NCBI RefSeq assembly: GCF_018502385.1
Contig: NZ_CP075523.1
Coordinates: 310,001-374,000, forward strand
Length of the DNA: 64,000 bases
Direction of reading: 5' to 3'
Source: Synechococcus sp. LA31
GTDB lineage: Bacteria; Cyanobacteriota; Cyanobacteriia; PCC-6307; Cyanobiaceae
Position 1 is the first letter of the stretch. The number at the start of each line of letters is the position of its first letter. A model generated the notes under the pieces. The model did not search any database and had not been told where the DNA came from. It saw only the letters and a program-made list of their open reading frames with translations. Made by a program: the position numbers and the translations under genes. Positions 7,843 through 14,955 of the stretch are shown here, piece by piece.

Positions 7843-7862
7843 GGGGGGCAGAGCCCCCTTTT
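7843..7862 (+). terminator. GC-rich hairpin with short T-run
   Basis: GGGGGC (7844-7849) and GCCCCC (7853-7858) pair around an AGA loop and are followed by four T. It lies in the otherwise empty 7815-8107 interval, where I see no gene. It could be a terminator, but there is no obvious plus-strand transcript upstream. Confidence 0.35.
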
Positions 7863-8107
7863 CGGTGGGATTGGGGCTGCGGTTGAGGGGAACTGGCTGG
7901 AAGAAAAGCTGACGGAATGGCTGGTTGCCAGTCCCACTCGGTGCGTCAAATCACGCATTCCAACTGGCAGGTGCTGTTCCACCACCTCCGGGCATGTCAC
8001 ACCTGTGGCTTGCTCATCCCACGGCTGTGGCGCAGGTGATGCCACACCTGTGGGCGGTGCCGCTGAGGGCCTCAAAGCCAGAACAGGTGCAGTGATTCCT
8101 GACTGCC

Positions 8108-8563
8108 ATGACCACCAAGGTTCTGCTCACCCATCACCACCGCGATGCGATCGAGAACGCCGCCGATCGCGGCTTCTGGATGCCACTGCCCCTTGAGGCC
8201 GAGCAACTCAAGGACGTGATGTACCTGACCTGCCTCAGCTACGGCGAGATCACGCTCAAGCAGCTGGTGGAGGTTGTCAGCTTTGAGCCCTGGCGCGAGG
8301 ACGATGGCCTCGAGCGCTGGTTGCCGTTCCTCGGTCAACGTCTCGAGCTGCCCCGCCCGCTGCCGCTGGGTGATCGCCGTCTCCTCGCCGGCTGGCTGCC
8401 CCGTCAGCGGGAGGCGGTGCAGATCGTGGAACTCGATGCACTGCTGGAGGCCAAACGTCTCAGCGATGTGTTGCCCGGCTCCGGTGCCTGCTGCCACCTG
8501 CCGCGGCGGAACGAATTGGTTTCCGTTTCAGCTGCAGTGCACCGTTCAGGAGCTGCGGCCTGA
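8108..8563 (+). CDS. Hypothetical protein of the accessory block
   Basis: A 151-residue protein with no family I can name. The N-terminal 100 residues look like a compact helical domain (EQLKDVMYLTCLSYGEITLKQL). The last ~25 residues (from SDVLPGSGACCHL) are encoded by a 60-bp sequence repeated at 9225-9284, so the native C-terminus may have been replaced or extended by a rearrangement. It is the only plus-strand gene between 4.1 and 11.2 kb. Confidence 0.5.
   Translation: MTTKVLLTHHHRDAIENAADRGFWMPLPLEAEQLKDVMYLTCLSYGEITLKQLVEVVSFEPWREDDGLERWLPFLGQRLELPRPLPLGDRRLLAGWLPRQREAVQIVELDALLEAKRLSDVLPGSGACCHLPRRNELVSVSAAVHRSGAAA
8449..8508 (+). repeat. 60-bp direct repeat, copy 1
   Basis: This 60-bp segment matches 9225-9284 at 56 of 60 positions in the same orientation. 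The 716 bp between the copies contain the first DUF433/DUF5615 module. Copy 1 is the 3' end of the plus-strand gene 8108-8563. Confidence 0.8.
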
Positions 8564-8599
8564 AACCGTTGACGCTGATCAGCGTTCAACGGTGGATCA

Positions 8600-8946
8600 T
8601 CAAGAGGCTGGCTTGAGGAGAAGGAAGCCAGCTTCTGGATGGTCGTTGAAGTAGCGAATCTCCTCCAGCCTTGAAAGGATGAGCTGGGCTGTGGCTGCAT
8701 TCGAGGCATTGCCAATGGCCAGGCAGATCACCTTCGGAGGCCAGCCGAGGCTCAGGCTCATTCCAAGGAAGTCGTCATCCTTGGTCAGCAGCAGATAGCC
8801 CCCGGCTCTTGCTTGCTCCCACACCGAACGGTCATCGACACCGCCCAGGCCAAGGATGCGGATGTGGCTCGAATCTGGAAACGCTTCGCTGAGTAGTGGA
8901 AGCAAACGCTCAGAAAGGTTTTGTCGAGAAGCAGCTTGATGCTCAA
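8600..8946 (-). pseudogene. Frameshifted DUF5615 PIN-like toxin
   Basis: The body (ILGLGGVDDRSVWEQARAGG then LLLTKDDDFL) is a DUF5615 (Mut7-C-like PIN) domain. The family normally begins MKLLLDENLSERL with a catalytic Asp. Here the minus strand encodes KLLLD at 8937-8923, then two bases (AA) stand where a codon should be, and the frame resumes as NLSERLLPLLSEAF. A single-base deletion in a D-E-N codon run therefore separates the first active-site Asp from the rest. A TTG at 8946 overlapping the DUF433 stop is the likely original start; translation from TTG 8905 would lack the first strand. The intact homologue is at 11449-11790. Probably inactive as a toxin unless frameshifting rescues it. 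Confidence 0.75.
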
Positions 8947-9173
8947 CCCACCCCCGTGGACACCATCAAGGTGCGTTCACGTTCAGCGGCAAAGGCTGTG
9001 CAAGCCAACACATCCTCATGGCTGAGCTGTGGGAAGTCCTCAAGCAGCTCGGTTTCGCTGCACCCGGCAGCCAGGGTGCCCAGAACATCACCAACCGTGA
9101 GTCGGGTCCCCCGCACGCAAGGCTTGCCAAACCGGATGGCGGGGTCGACGGTGATGCGATCGAGCAGATCCAT
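8943..9173 (-). CDS. DUF433 antitoxin-like protein (module 1)
   Basis: A 76-residue DUF433 protein: ITVDPAIRFGKPCVRGTRLTVGDVL followed by LLEDFPQLSHEDVLACTAFAAE. DUF433 proteins are small winged/helix-turn-helix antitoxins paired with DUF5615 or PIN-like toxins. Its stop overlaps the start of the downstream toxin frame, which is frameshifted. It lies between the two copies of the 60-bp repeat. It may survive as an orphan antitoxin. Confidence 0.8.
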   Translation of the reverse strand: MDLLDRITVDPAIRFGKPCVRGTRLTVGDVLGTLAAGCSETELLEDFPQLSHEDVLACTAFAAERERTLMVSTGVG

Positions 9174-9224
9174 TCCTTCACGCTAAGCCCGTTGTGTGGG
9201 CTTGGCGGAGGTGATGCCGCAGGC

Positions 9225-9284
9225 GGCCAAACGGCTCAGCGATGTGCTCCCCGGCTCCTGTGCCTGCTGCCACCTGCCGCGGCG
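9225..9284 (+). repeat. 60-bp direct repeat, copy 2
   Basis: Matches 8449-8508 at 56 of 60 positions, offset 776 bp. It overlaps the 3' end of the LuxR-type gene (minus strand), supplying that protein's odd Gly/Arg/His-rich tail. Confidence 0.8.
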
Positions 9285-10030
9285 CCCTGCTCTGGCCCCG
9301 GCCGTTGATGCAGCCCGCAGGCGAGATCTGGCTGCTTGAGCACCCCGTGCTCGAGGCCCCATACCAGGAGTCCGCCTTGGTTGCGGGCTCCGGTTTTGCC
9401 GTACAAGGCACTCAGCCGGCGCCGCACCGTGTCGGTGCGCACCTGCAGTTGTGAGGCGATCTCGCGGGTGCTGCGGCCGCCCGCCACCAGGCGCACCAGT
9501 TGCTCCTCTTTCACAGACAGCACAACGGCTTCTTGTTGCAGCGGCGTGTTGGCGAGCAGTTGGCGGATGCGATCAGAGAGCTGGGGGTCTTCATAGCGGC
9601 CGTTGCGCAGGAGCACAGCTACGCACTGGAGCAGGCGGCCACTGCCGCAGCTTTCGCGGCAACTAATCCCATCGGGGCGCAGACGCCACAGGCGCACCAG
9701 CCGTTCACCGCTGATCGCCGCATCCAGGCAGAGCAGGAAGCGGCAACGCTGGGCTCCGTGGCGCTCGCGCAGTTGCGTGATCAGCTCGGCGGCCCCGCCA
9801 TCGGGGCTTTCGTCATCGCAGAGCACCAGCAACTGCCCTGTTTCAGGTAGCGGCAGTGCCAGGAGTTCTGCGGTGCTGCTCGCGCTGTATTGCAGCTGCG
9901 GGAGCAGAAGCGCTGTGGTGTCCCGCATGCGCTGGTGGTGACTGCAGACCACGACGGTCCAGCCATCGAGAAGGCTCGTAATCGCGCTTTGCAGGGTCTG
10001 AACGTGACGCCGTAAGTCCTCGGGTTGCAT
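9236..10030 (-). CDS. LuxR-type helix-turn-helix regulator
   Basis: A 264-residue protein. The N-terminal ~160 residues resemble a degenerate receiver-like alpha/beta domain (WTVVVCSHHQRMRDTTALLLP; QLLVLCDDESPDGG; RFLLCLDAAISG). The C-terminal part is a clear LuxR/GerE HTH: LSVKEEQLVRLVAGGRSTREIA then VRTDTVRRRLSALYGK. No canonical phosphoacceptor context is evident. The last ~22 residues derive from the 60-bp repeat and look non-native, suggesting 3' remodelling. The ATG at 10030 was preferred over the upstream opening at 10090. Target genes are unknown. Confidence 0.7.
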   Translation of the reverse strand: MQPEDLRRHVQTLQSAITSLLDGWTVVVCSHHQRMRDTTALLLPQLQYSASSTAELLALPLPETGQLLVLCDDESPDGGAAELITQLRERHGAQRCRFLLCLDAAISGERLVRLWRLRPDGISCRESCGSGRLLQCVAVLLRNGRYEDPQLSDRIRQLLANTPLQQEAVVLSVKEEQLVRLVAGGRSTREIASQLQVRTDTVRRRLSALYGKTGARNQGGLLVWGLEHGVLKQPDLACGLHQRPGPEQGAAAGGSRHRSRGAHR

Positions 10031-10091
10031 CACCCCCAAGCCAATCACCCACTTGTAGCCACGCTCTACAGAAGCGCGCAACAACAGCACA

Positions 10092-10122
10092 AACGCCCGA
10101 GGACGACTGGCCCCCGGGCGTT
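10092..10122 (-). terminator. Hairpin between the sigma factor and LuxR-type genes
   Basis: AACGCCCG (10092-10099) and CGGGCGTT (10115-10122) form an 8-bp stem with a 15-nt loop. On the minus strand it follows the sigma gene stop (10151) by about 30 nt. The T-run is only partial. Confidence 0.5.
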
Positions 10123-10150
10123 GTACGGCCAGCCAGTGGCTGGTGATGGA

Positions 10151-11083
10151 TCAGAGCTGAATCTTGAGGTTGTGCTCGGTGGCGACCTGGCGCAACTTGC
10201 CAAGGGCGGTTGCTTCCAACTGCTCCAGTTGCTCGTTTTGCATCCCGCCCATCGAGCGGCGCAGTTGACAGGGACTCAGGGGCGGCCGGCGCAGGTAGCG
10301 GTTGCGAATCAGCCGGTGCTCCTGTTCATCCAGGCAGCTCATCAACTGCGGCAAGGCCGCGTGTTGTGGGTCTGATTCGGACTCCTGCTCCTGTGCGCTT
10401 GCTTGCAGCAGAGACGCCTGATCCAGGCGGGTGCATCCACCCTTGTCGTCACTGTCATCCTCTGCGCCATCCAGCGAGCCGGTGCGGGTGGCATCCCACT
10501 GGCGGATGAACTCCGCCAGGCGCTCAGCGCTCATCGCCTTGCCATCGAACTTGAGCTGGGCTGCTAACCACTCCAGCGCTGGCTCATCGCCCGTGCTGGC
10601 CTGATGTTGTTGGCTCAATCGCAGAGCCTTGAGCACCACCGCTGCTTTCTCCGCCGGGAAGCGAATCGCGCGCTTGGCGCGTTGTTCGAACTCCGCGAAC
10701 CCCCGCCGCACCCAGAAGGTGGCGTAGGTGGAGAAGCGATAGCCCTTGGCCGGATCGAATTTTTCTGCTGCGCGCACCAGATTCAACGCTGCTTCCTGCA
10801 GCGCATCGGCGGTGGTGTCGTCATGGGCAGGCAGGCTGCAGCGATGGCGGCCCCAGGTGTGGGCCACCAAGCCGAGGTTGTGGCGCACCAGTTGCTCCCG
10901 CGCCCGCAAGGCGCTGCGGCGCACGGGCTTGGGGGCATGGCTTGGGCCATCGGGGTGTTGTTGCCAGCGCTGAATCCGGCGGGAGAGTTCCATCACCGTG
11001 CGCTCGCACAGTGGGCGATGGGCACTGCTGGTGTTCAGCCAGGTTTTGACGGTGGAGGCAACGGGGGCATGACGGGGAGGCAT
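10151..11083 (-). CDS. Divergent sigma-70 family factor
   Basis: A 310-residue protein. An N-terminal segment (TVKTWLNTSSAHRPLCERTVMEL) looks like a weak region 1.2, followed by region 2 (LVRHNLGLVAHTWGR; DALQEAALNLVRAAEKFDPAKG; FSTYATFWVRRGFAEF) with the -10-binding face. A variable acidic linker leads to a region-4-like end (CLDEQEHRLIRNRYL; QLEQLEATALGKLRQ). It resembles a group 2/3 cyanobacterial sigma factor but is diverged. ATG 11083 is preferred to the TTG at 11098. Placed among plasmid-like genes, it may transcribe that block; that is inference. Confidence 0.75.
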   Translation of the reverse strand: MPPRHAPVASTVKTWLNTSSAHRPLCERTVMELSRRIQRWQQHPDGPSHAPKPVRRSALRAREQLVRHNLGLVAHTWGRHRCSLPAHDDTTADALQEAALNLVRAAEKFDPAKGYRFSTYATFWVRRGFAEFEQRAKRAIRFPAEKAAVVLKALRLSQQHQASTGDEPALEWLAAQLKFDGKAMSAERLAEFIRQWDATRTGSLDGAEDDSDDKGGCTRLDQASLLQASAQEQESESDPQHAALPQLMSCLDEQEHRLIRNRYLRRPPLSPCQLRRSMGGMQNEQLEQLEATALGKLRQVATEHNLKIQL

Positions 11084-11236
11084 CAGAAACAGCGGCAACT
11101 GCTGCGAGCATTCCCCGTGGTTTCACGCTTGCGCCGTTGACCTGTGTTGGGTTACTGCGATGGCGTGTGCAGTGCGCTGCACTCAGAGCTCAGAACGTGG
11201 GAGGGCCCATCGGCTGATTCCACTTAGGCTTGATCC

Positions 11237-11452
11237 ATGAGCGAGCGGATCACCTACAACCCGCAGCAGTGCGGCGGTAAGCCCTGTATTCGGGGAATGC
11301 GGATCCGCGTGGCCGACATTCTCGAGCTCTATGCCGCTGGCCTGAGCAGCGCGCAGATCCTTGAGGATTTCCCGGATCTTGAGGCCGAGGACCTAGAGGC
11401 TGCCCTGCGCTACGCGGCCCATGAGGTGGATCACCCCGTCCTCGTGGCATGA
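11237..11452 (+). CDS. DUF433 antitoxin (module 2)
   Basis: A 71-residue DUF433 protein: ITYNPQQCGGKPCIRGMRIRVADIL followed by ILEDFPDLEAEDLEAALRYAAHE. The stop overlaps the toxin start (ATGA), typical coupling for this toxin-antitoxin type. It is related to the antitoxin at 8943-9173 but in the opposite orientation. Confidence 0.88.
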   Translation: MSERITYNPQQCGGKPCIRGMRIRVADILELYAAGLSSAQILEDFPDLEAEDLEAALRYAAHEVDHPVLVA

Positions 11453-11790
11453 AGCTCTGGCTGGATGCCCAGCTACCACCGTCTCTGGCGGGGTGGATCA
11501 ACCAGCAGGGTTTAGGGCTTGAGGCTGTTGCGGTCCGCGAGTTGGGTTTGCGTGACGCACTCGACCCCCAGATCTTTCAAGCGGCTCGGCAAGCCAATGC
11601 GCTGGTGATGACCAAGGACCGTGACTTCATCAACCTGCTCGAGCAGTACGGCCCGCCGCCGCAGGTGATCTGGCTGCGCATCGGCAACAGCAGCAATCAG
11701 GCTCTGCAGGAGACGCTGGCCAGCACATTGGCTCCGGCCCTCGACTTGCTGCGTAGCGGAGAACCCTGGGTGGAGATCCGTCCCCGTTGA
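11449..11790 (+). CDS. DUF5615 PIN-like toxin (module 2, intact)
   Basis: A 113-residue DUF5615 protein beginning MKLWLDAQLPP with the first acidic residue in place, then LGLRDALDPQIFQAARQANALVMTKDRDFINLL carrying the TKDxDF motif, and a VIWLRIGN strand. This is the usual full length. PIN-fold members act as RNases neutralised by the upstream DUF433 partner. It serves as the internal reference showing what the frameshifted copy at 8600-8946 lost. Confidence 0.87.
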   Translation: MKLWLDAQLPPSLAGWINQQGLGLEAVAVRELGLRDALDPQIFQAARQANALVMTKDRDFINLLEQYGPPPQVIWLRIGNSSNQALQETLASTLAPALDLLRSGEPWVEIRPR

Positions 11791-11802
11791 TGCTCTCTTT
11801 GG

Positions 11803-11960
11803 TGATGCACCCCATGCCTCACCTCCGAGTTGGATGGTGTTGAGCAGTGCTGCACCCCGTGTATCAGTGACTGCTGCACCCCGTGCATCAGGGGTGATGC
11901 ATCCCGTGCAGCACATCTATATCTCTCAAAGGTTTTAGAGAATCAATCCAAAACAACAGC
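11803..11960 (+). other. Iteron array and AT-rich tract: candidate replication origin
   Basis: Four direct repeats around TGCTGCACCCCGTGNATCAG occur at 11803-11821, 11848-11870, 11872-11894 and 11895-11915. The middle copies are spaced 24 and 23 bp and the first lies about two units upstream, so all sit near the same helical face. The last copy runs into a partial inverted copy (GTGCAGCAC). An AT-rich stretch follows at 11916-11960. This is the arrangement of an iteron plasmid origin with an unwinding region, and it is followed at 12040 by a winged-helix Rep-like gene and helicase/primase genes. Origin activity is inferred. Confidence 0.65.
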
Positions 11961-12039
11961 CCAGAGCAGACCAACAGCCGGCTTTGTGGGGAAGAGGGAA
12001 TCAGGGGAAGCGCTCGATCAGAGCAAGTAAGCGCTCTCG

Positions 12040-13218
12040 ATGTCGAGCAACAAGACACCACCAGTAGCCTTCCGCACCTCGTCAGGAGCAGGTCCTCCTG
12101 AGACCACCGTGCAGTTCTTCTGCATCCGCAATGAGGCGATCCGCCAGACCTACAGGGCCTTGCAATCCCTCAACGAGCAGCGCCAGGGATCACTGCGGCC
12201 TGGACGGGTGATGCGCGTGGCGCAGCTCTACGGCTATCTGCAGTGGCGCAGCCGGGGCAAGCGCCAGGTTCAGGTGACCTTGCGGGATCTGGGGGCGGCC
12301 TGGCTGGTGCAACCACGCCTGTTGCGCGCTGATCTTGACGACCTGCAGAGCCTCGGCTGGTTGCGCTTTCGCAGTGATGCCAACGGCACCACGGTGCAAC
12401 TCCTGAGCGATGCCCAAGGCGACGAGATCACGGCGGAGGACAGCAACCCTGCGGTGGAGGAGCGCTGGGAGAACGGTTCGGATGTTCAGCCCAAGGGCAG
12501 AGCTGGGGACCATCGGCCGGAGACCAGCACGACTGAGCCGGTGTTGATGACTGGCGGGGCAGAGCCGCAGGTGATGCCCGCTACCAGGCCGGAACCCTCA
12601 GCTGAGCCAGAGAGCACACCCGCGCACAACCCGTTGATCGCTCAGTTTGTTGCCACCTACAACCAGAACAAGCCCCAGAGCTGGCCGGCTTACAACCCCA
12701 CTGGATCGGCCTTGGCCCGCCGGCTGCAGAAGGCGATCCGCCACGCCGGTGGCGCCGAGGCCTTCTGGGCGGTGCTGATCCAGGCGCTACGGCGCATGCC
12801 TGAGTTCTGGCGCCTCACCTACCCCCAGGGCCGCAGCGGCTCTGACTGCGCCATGGCGTTGCTGAGCGCTGATCGCAAAGCAGCAGGCCTGGGGGTGGAG
12901 TTCTGGCATGTCTTCTGCTGGGGCAGCCAGGGCCAGACGGCTGGTTTATCGGGTCCGTACACCCAACGGCTCAACGGCGGCATCGGTGGGAACACTCCAG
13001 GAGTGGGCCAAAAACGCCAGGCTCCCGCCTTCCACCCCGACCACCTGCGTGCCTGTGAGCTTCTGCTCTGGGACGGTCATGAGTGGAAGGGGAAGGGCAT
13101 GGCGGGCCGCGAGCTGCCGGCGAGCGAAAAACAACACCTGGCGGAAGTTCTGGAGGCCGCCGGTTTCGGAATTCCAGGCAAGGCGGCCGAGCAGTTCGCC
13201 GCGGAGGCCAAGCGCTGA
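12040..13218 (+). CDS. Winged-helix Rep-like replication protein
   Basis: A 392-residue protein, the first gene of a three-gene replication cassette. Residues about 20-125 read as a winged-helix domain: RNEAIRQTYRALQSLNEQ, then VTLRDLGAAWLVQPRLLRADLDDLQSLGWL and a beta wing. An acidic, Pro-rich linker leads to a C-terminal part with FWAVLIQALRRMPEFWRL and a short DHLRACELLLWDGHEWKG stretch. It lies immediately downstream of an iteron array. I do not recognise a named Rep family; the initiator role is inferred from the fold, iterons and the DnaB/DnaG-like genes that follow. Confidence 0.6.
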   Translation: MSSNKTPPVAFRTSSGAGPPETTVQFFCIRNEAIRQTYRALQSLNEQRQGSLRPGRVMRVAQLYGYLQWRSRGKRQVQVTLRDLGAAWLVQPRLLRADLDDLQSLGWLRFRSDANGTTVQLLSDAQGDEITAEDSNPAVEERWENGSDVQPKGRAGDHRPETSTTEPVLMTGGAEPQVMPATRPEPSAEPESTPAHNPLIAQFVATYNQNKPQSWPAYNPTGSALARRLQKAIRHAGGAEAFWAVLIQALRRMPEFWRLTYPQGRSGSDCAMALLSADRKAAGLGVEFWHVFCWGSQGQTAGLSGPYTQRLNGGIGGNTPGVGQKRQAPAFHPDHLRACELLLWDGHEWKGKGMAGRELPASEKQHLAEVLEAAGFGIPGKAAEQFAAEAKR

Positions 13219-13254
13219 ATCCAGGGCCCACACGTCCCATCGCTGTTCACCGCC

Positions 13255-14955
13255 ATGACCACCACCCCCAATGCCAACTCCTCTGCCGGCACCAACGACC
13301 CCGGCAACGAGGAGCTCAAAACCACGATGCCCGGCGCCTTCGACCCATCGCTGATTCAACGGCTGATCGATGAAGGCGTCTTCATTGAGACCGCCGCCGG
13401 GTTGATGGCAGCTGAGGTCCCGGACGTGCCTGCTGATCACTCCCTGGCGGAGCACGAAAAGAATCTCCTGGCCGCTGTCCTGGTTGGAACGGACGATCAG
13501 CGCGAGCGCTGGGGCCTCTTCCGCCGTGCCATTGGGCTGCGGTTTGACGAGGTGGTGCCGGGCTCGATCTGGACCCAGCCGGGCCTGCGCGCTCTTGCGC
13601 TGGAAATCGACGAACTCTTTCGCGGCCGCCGCGACATCGATGTGCTGAACGCCTATGCGATCCGAGAAGACGTGCGCCAGCGCGCCCTGGAGGGTCGTTT
13701 CCGGGGCTCGCTCCTGCAGATGGAAGAAGCCCTCTCGGAGGTGATCGCCTGGGGGGATGACGGCCTGATCCACCCGGAACTGGACTTCAAGATCGCCTGC
13801 CGGCTGTTCCAGAGCGCCAAGGCCCGGGCCCTGTTCTATTCAGGCGTGCGCAAGCTCCTGGCCCGTGAGGAGATCGATTGCAGCATCGACGGCGAACTCG
13901 AGCGCTGCCGCGAGTTGTTGAACGCGGCCACCTCAATCACCGCTGGCCGTTACCGCCAGAGCTTTCAGGTGTGCACAGCGAGCGATGCCGGCCGCGAATG
14001 CCTCGCGCTGGCGTCTCTGCCCGCTGACCAACGCCCCAAACCGATCTCCACGGGTATCCCCTCGCTGGATATCGACATGCGCGGTGGCGTGATCCCGGGG
14101 ACGGGCGACAGCACCTGGGTGTTGGCTGCAAAGTCCGGCGTGGGCAAGACCACCGTGGGCATCGCCGCAGCGATGGGGCTGGCCTACAACGGCGCCTCAG
14201 TGCTGGTGCTCTCCTGCGAATTGAGCCGCCGCGCGATCGGTGCTCGCCTGTTTGCCAATTACTGCCGTAAGGCCAGCGGGGTCTTCTCCTCCCGCTATTC
14301 GGCCAACGAACTGGAGGGCCGCGGTGAGGTCATTGAGGGCCGTGATCTGGAGCGGCTCCAGGAACTGGAGGCACAGTTCTCCGCCGGCATCGCCCCCAAT
14401 GGCGAGCGCATGGGCAAGGTGCTGTACCAGAGCCAATTCGCAGCCACGGTGGAGGAACTCGCCGCGCTGGTGGAGGACTGCAAAAGCGCCAACCCGAGCC
14501 TTTCGGCTGTGTTCCTGGATCACTTCCACGCCATGGGCCCCACCCCAGGCTTTGGGAGCAACACCACGGCTGAATTGGCGGCCCGGGCCACCACGATCAA
14601 GGCGATTGCTGGACGCTGTGAGCTGGATGTCTTTGTGATTGCTCAGCTGAACCGCGGCGCCTACGGCAATCCCACCGGCCCCGATGTCTCCCACCTGGCG
14701 GGCACATCAGAACTGGAGCGCTACGCATCGGCGGTGTGGCTGATCGATCGTCCCAAGCTCGATGAATTCACTCCCGCTCAGCCGGGCCTGCTTGATGTGC
14801 ACCACGGCAAATACCGCCACGGTCAGATGGCCGCCGGATCTGACCTGAGCAAGACCACGATTCGCCTGGACCGCAGCCACTGCTATCTGGAGGGCGACGA
14901 GGCCCGCAAGCTGTTCACCGGCAGCGACCTGTACCCAGGGGTGGAGTGCCTATGA
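13255..14955 (+). CDS. DnaB-like replicative helicase (plasmid/phage type)
   Basis: A 566-residue protein. A helical N-terminal domain (HSLAEHEKNLLAAVLVG onward) resembles the DnaB N-domain, and the C-terminal RecA-like ATPase begins around residue 265 with PISTGIPSLDIDMRGGVIPG. Walker A is AAKSGVGKTT, followed by VLVLSCELSRRAIGARLFANY, Walker B VFLDHFHAMGP and a sensor VFVIAQLNRG. The spacing fits the DnaB/Gp4 family rather than RadA. Its 3' end overlaps the primase start (ATGA at 14952). It presumably unwinds DNA for the replicon whose origin lies at 11.8-12.0 kb. Confidence 0.82.
   Translation: MTTTPNANSSAGTNDPGNEELKTTMPGAFDPSLIQRLIDEGVFIETAAGLMAAEVPDVPADHSLAEHEKNLLAAVLVGTDDQRERWGLFRRAIGLRFDEVVPGSIWTQPGLRALALEIDELFRGRRDIDVLNAYAIREDVRQRALEGRFRGSLLQMEEALSEVIAWGDDGLIHPELDFKIACRLFQSAKARALFYSGVRKLLAREEIDCSIDGELERCRELLNAATSITAGRYRQSFQVCTASDAGRECLALASLPADQRPKPISTGIPSLDIDMRGGVIPGTGDSTWVLAAKSGVGKTTVGIAAAMGLAYNGASVLVLSCELSRRAIGARLFANYCRKASGVFSSRYSANELEGRGEVIEGRDLERLQELEAQFSAGIAPNGERMGKVLYQSQFAATVEELAALVEDCKSANPSLSAVFLDHFHAMGPTPGFGSNTTAELAARATTIKAIAGRCELDVFVIAQLNRGAYGNPTGPDVSHLAGTSELERYASAVWLIDRPKLDEFTPAQPGLLDVHHGKYRHGQMAAGSDLSKTTIRLDRSHCYLEGDEARKLFTGSDLYPGVECL

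Noticed and set aside
11803-11915. CRISPR-like reading of the iterons
   Set aside because: Copies abut with 0-1 bp between them and have no spacers; phasing fits iterons instead.
12946-13773. 275-codon minus-strand ORF
   Set aside because: It spans the Rep-like/DnaB-like junction in antisense and has no recognisable motif.
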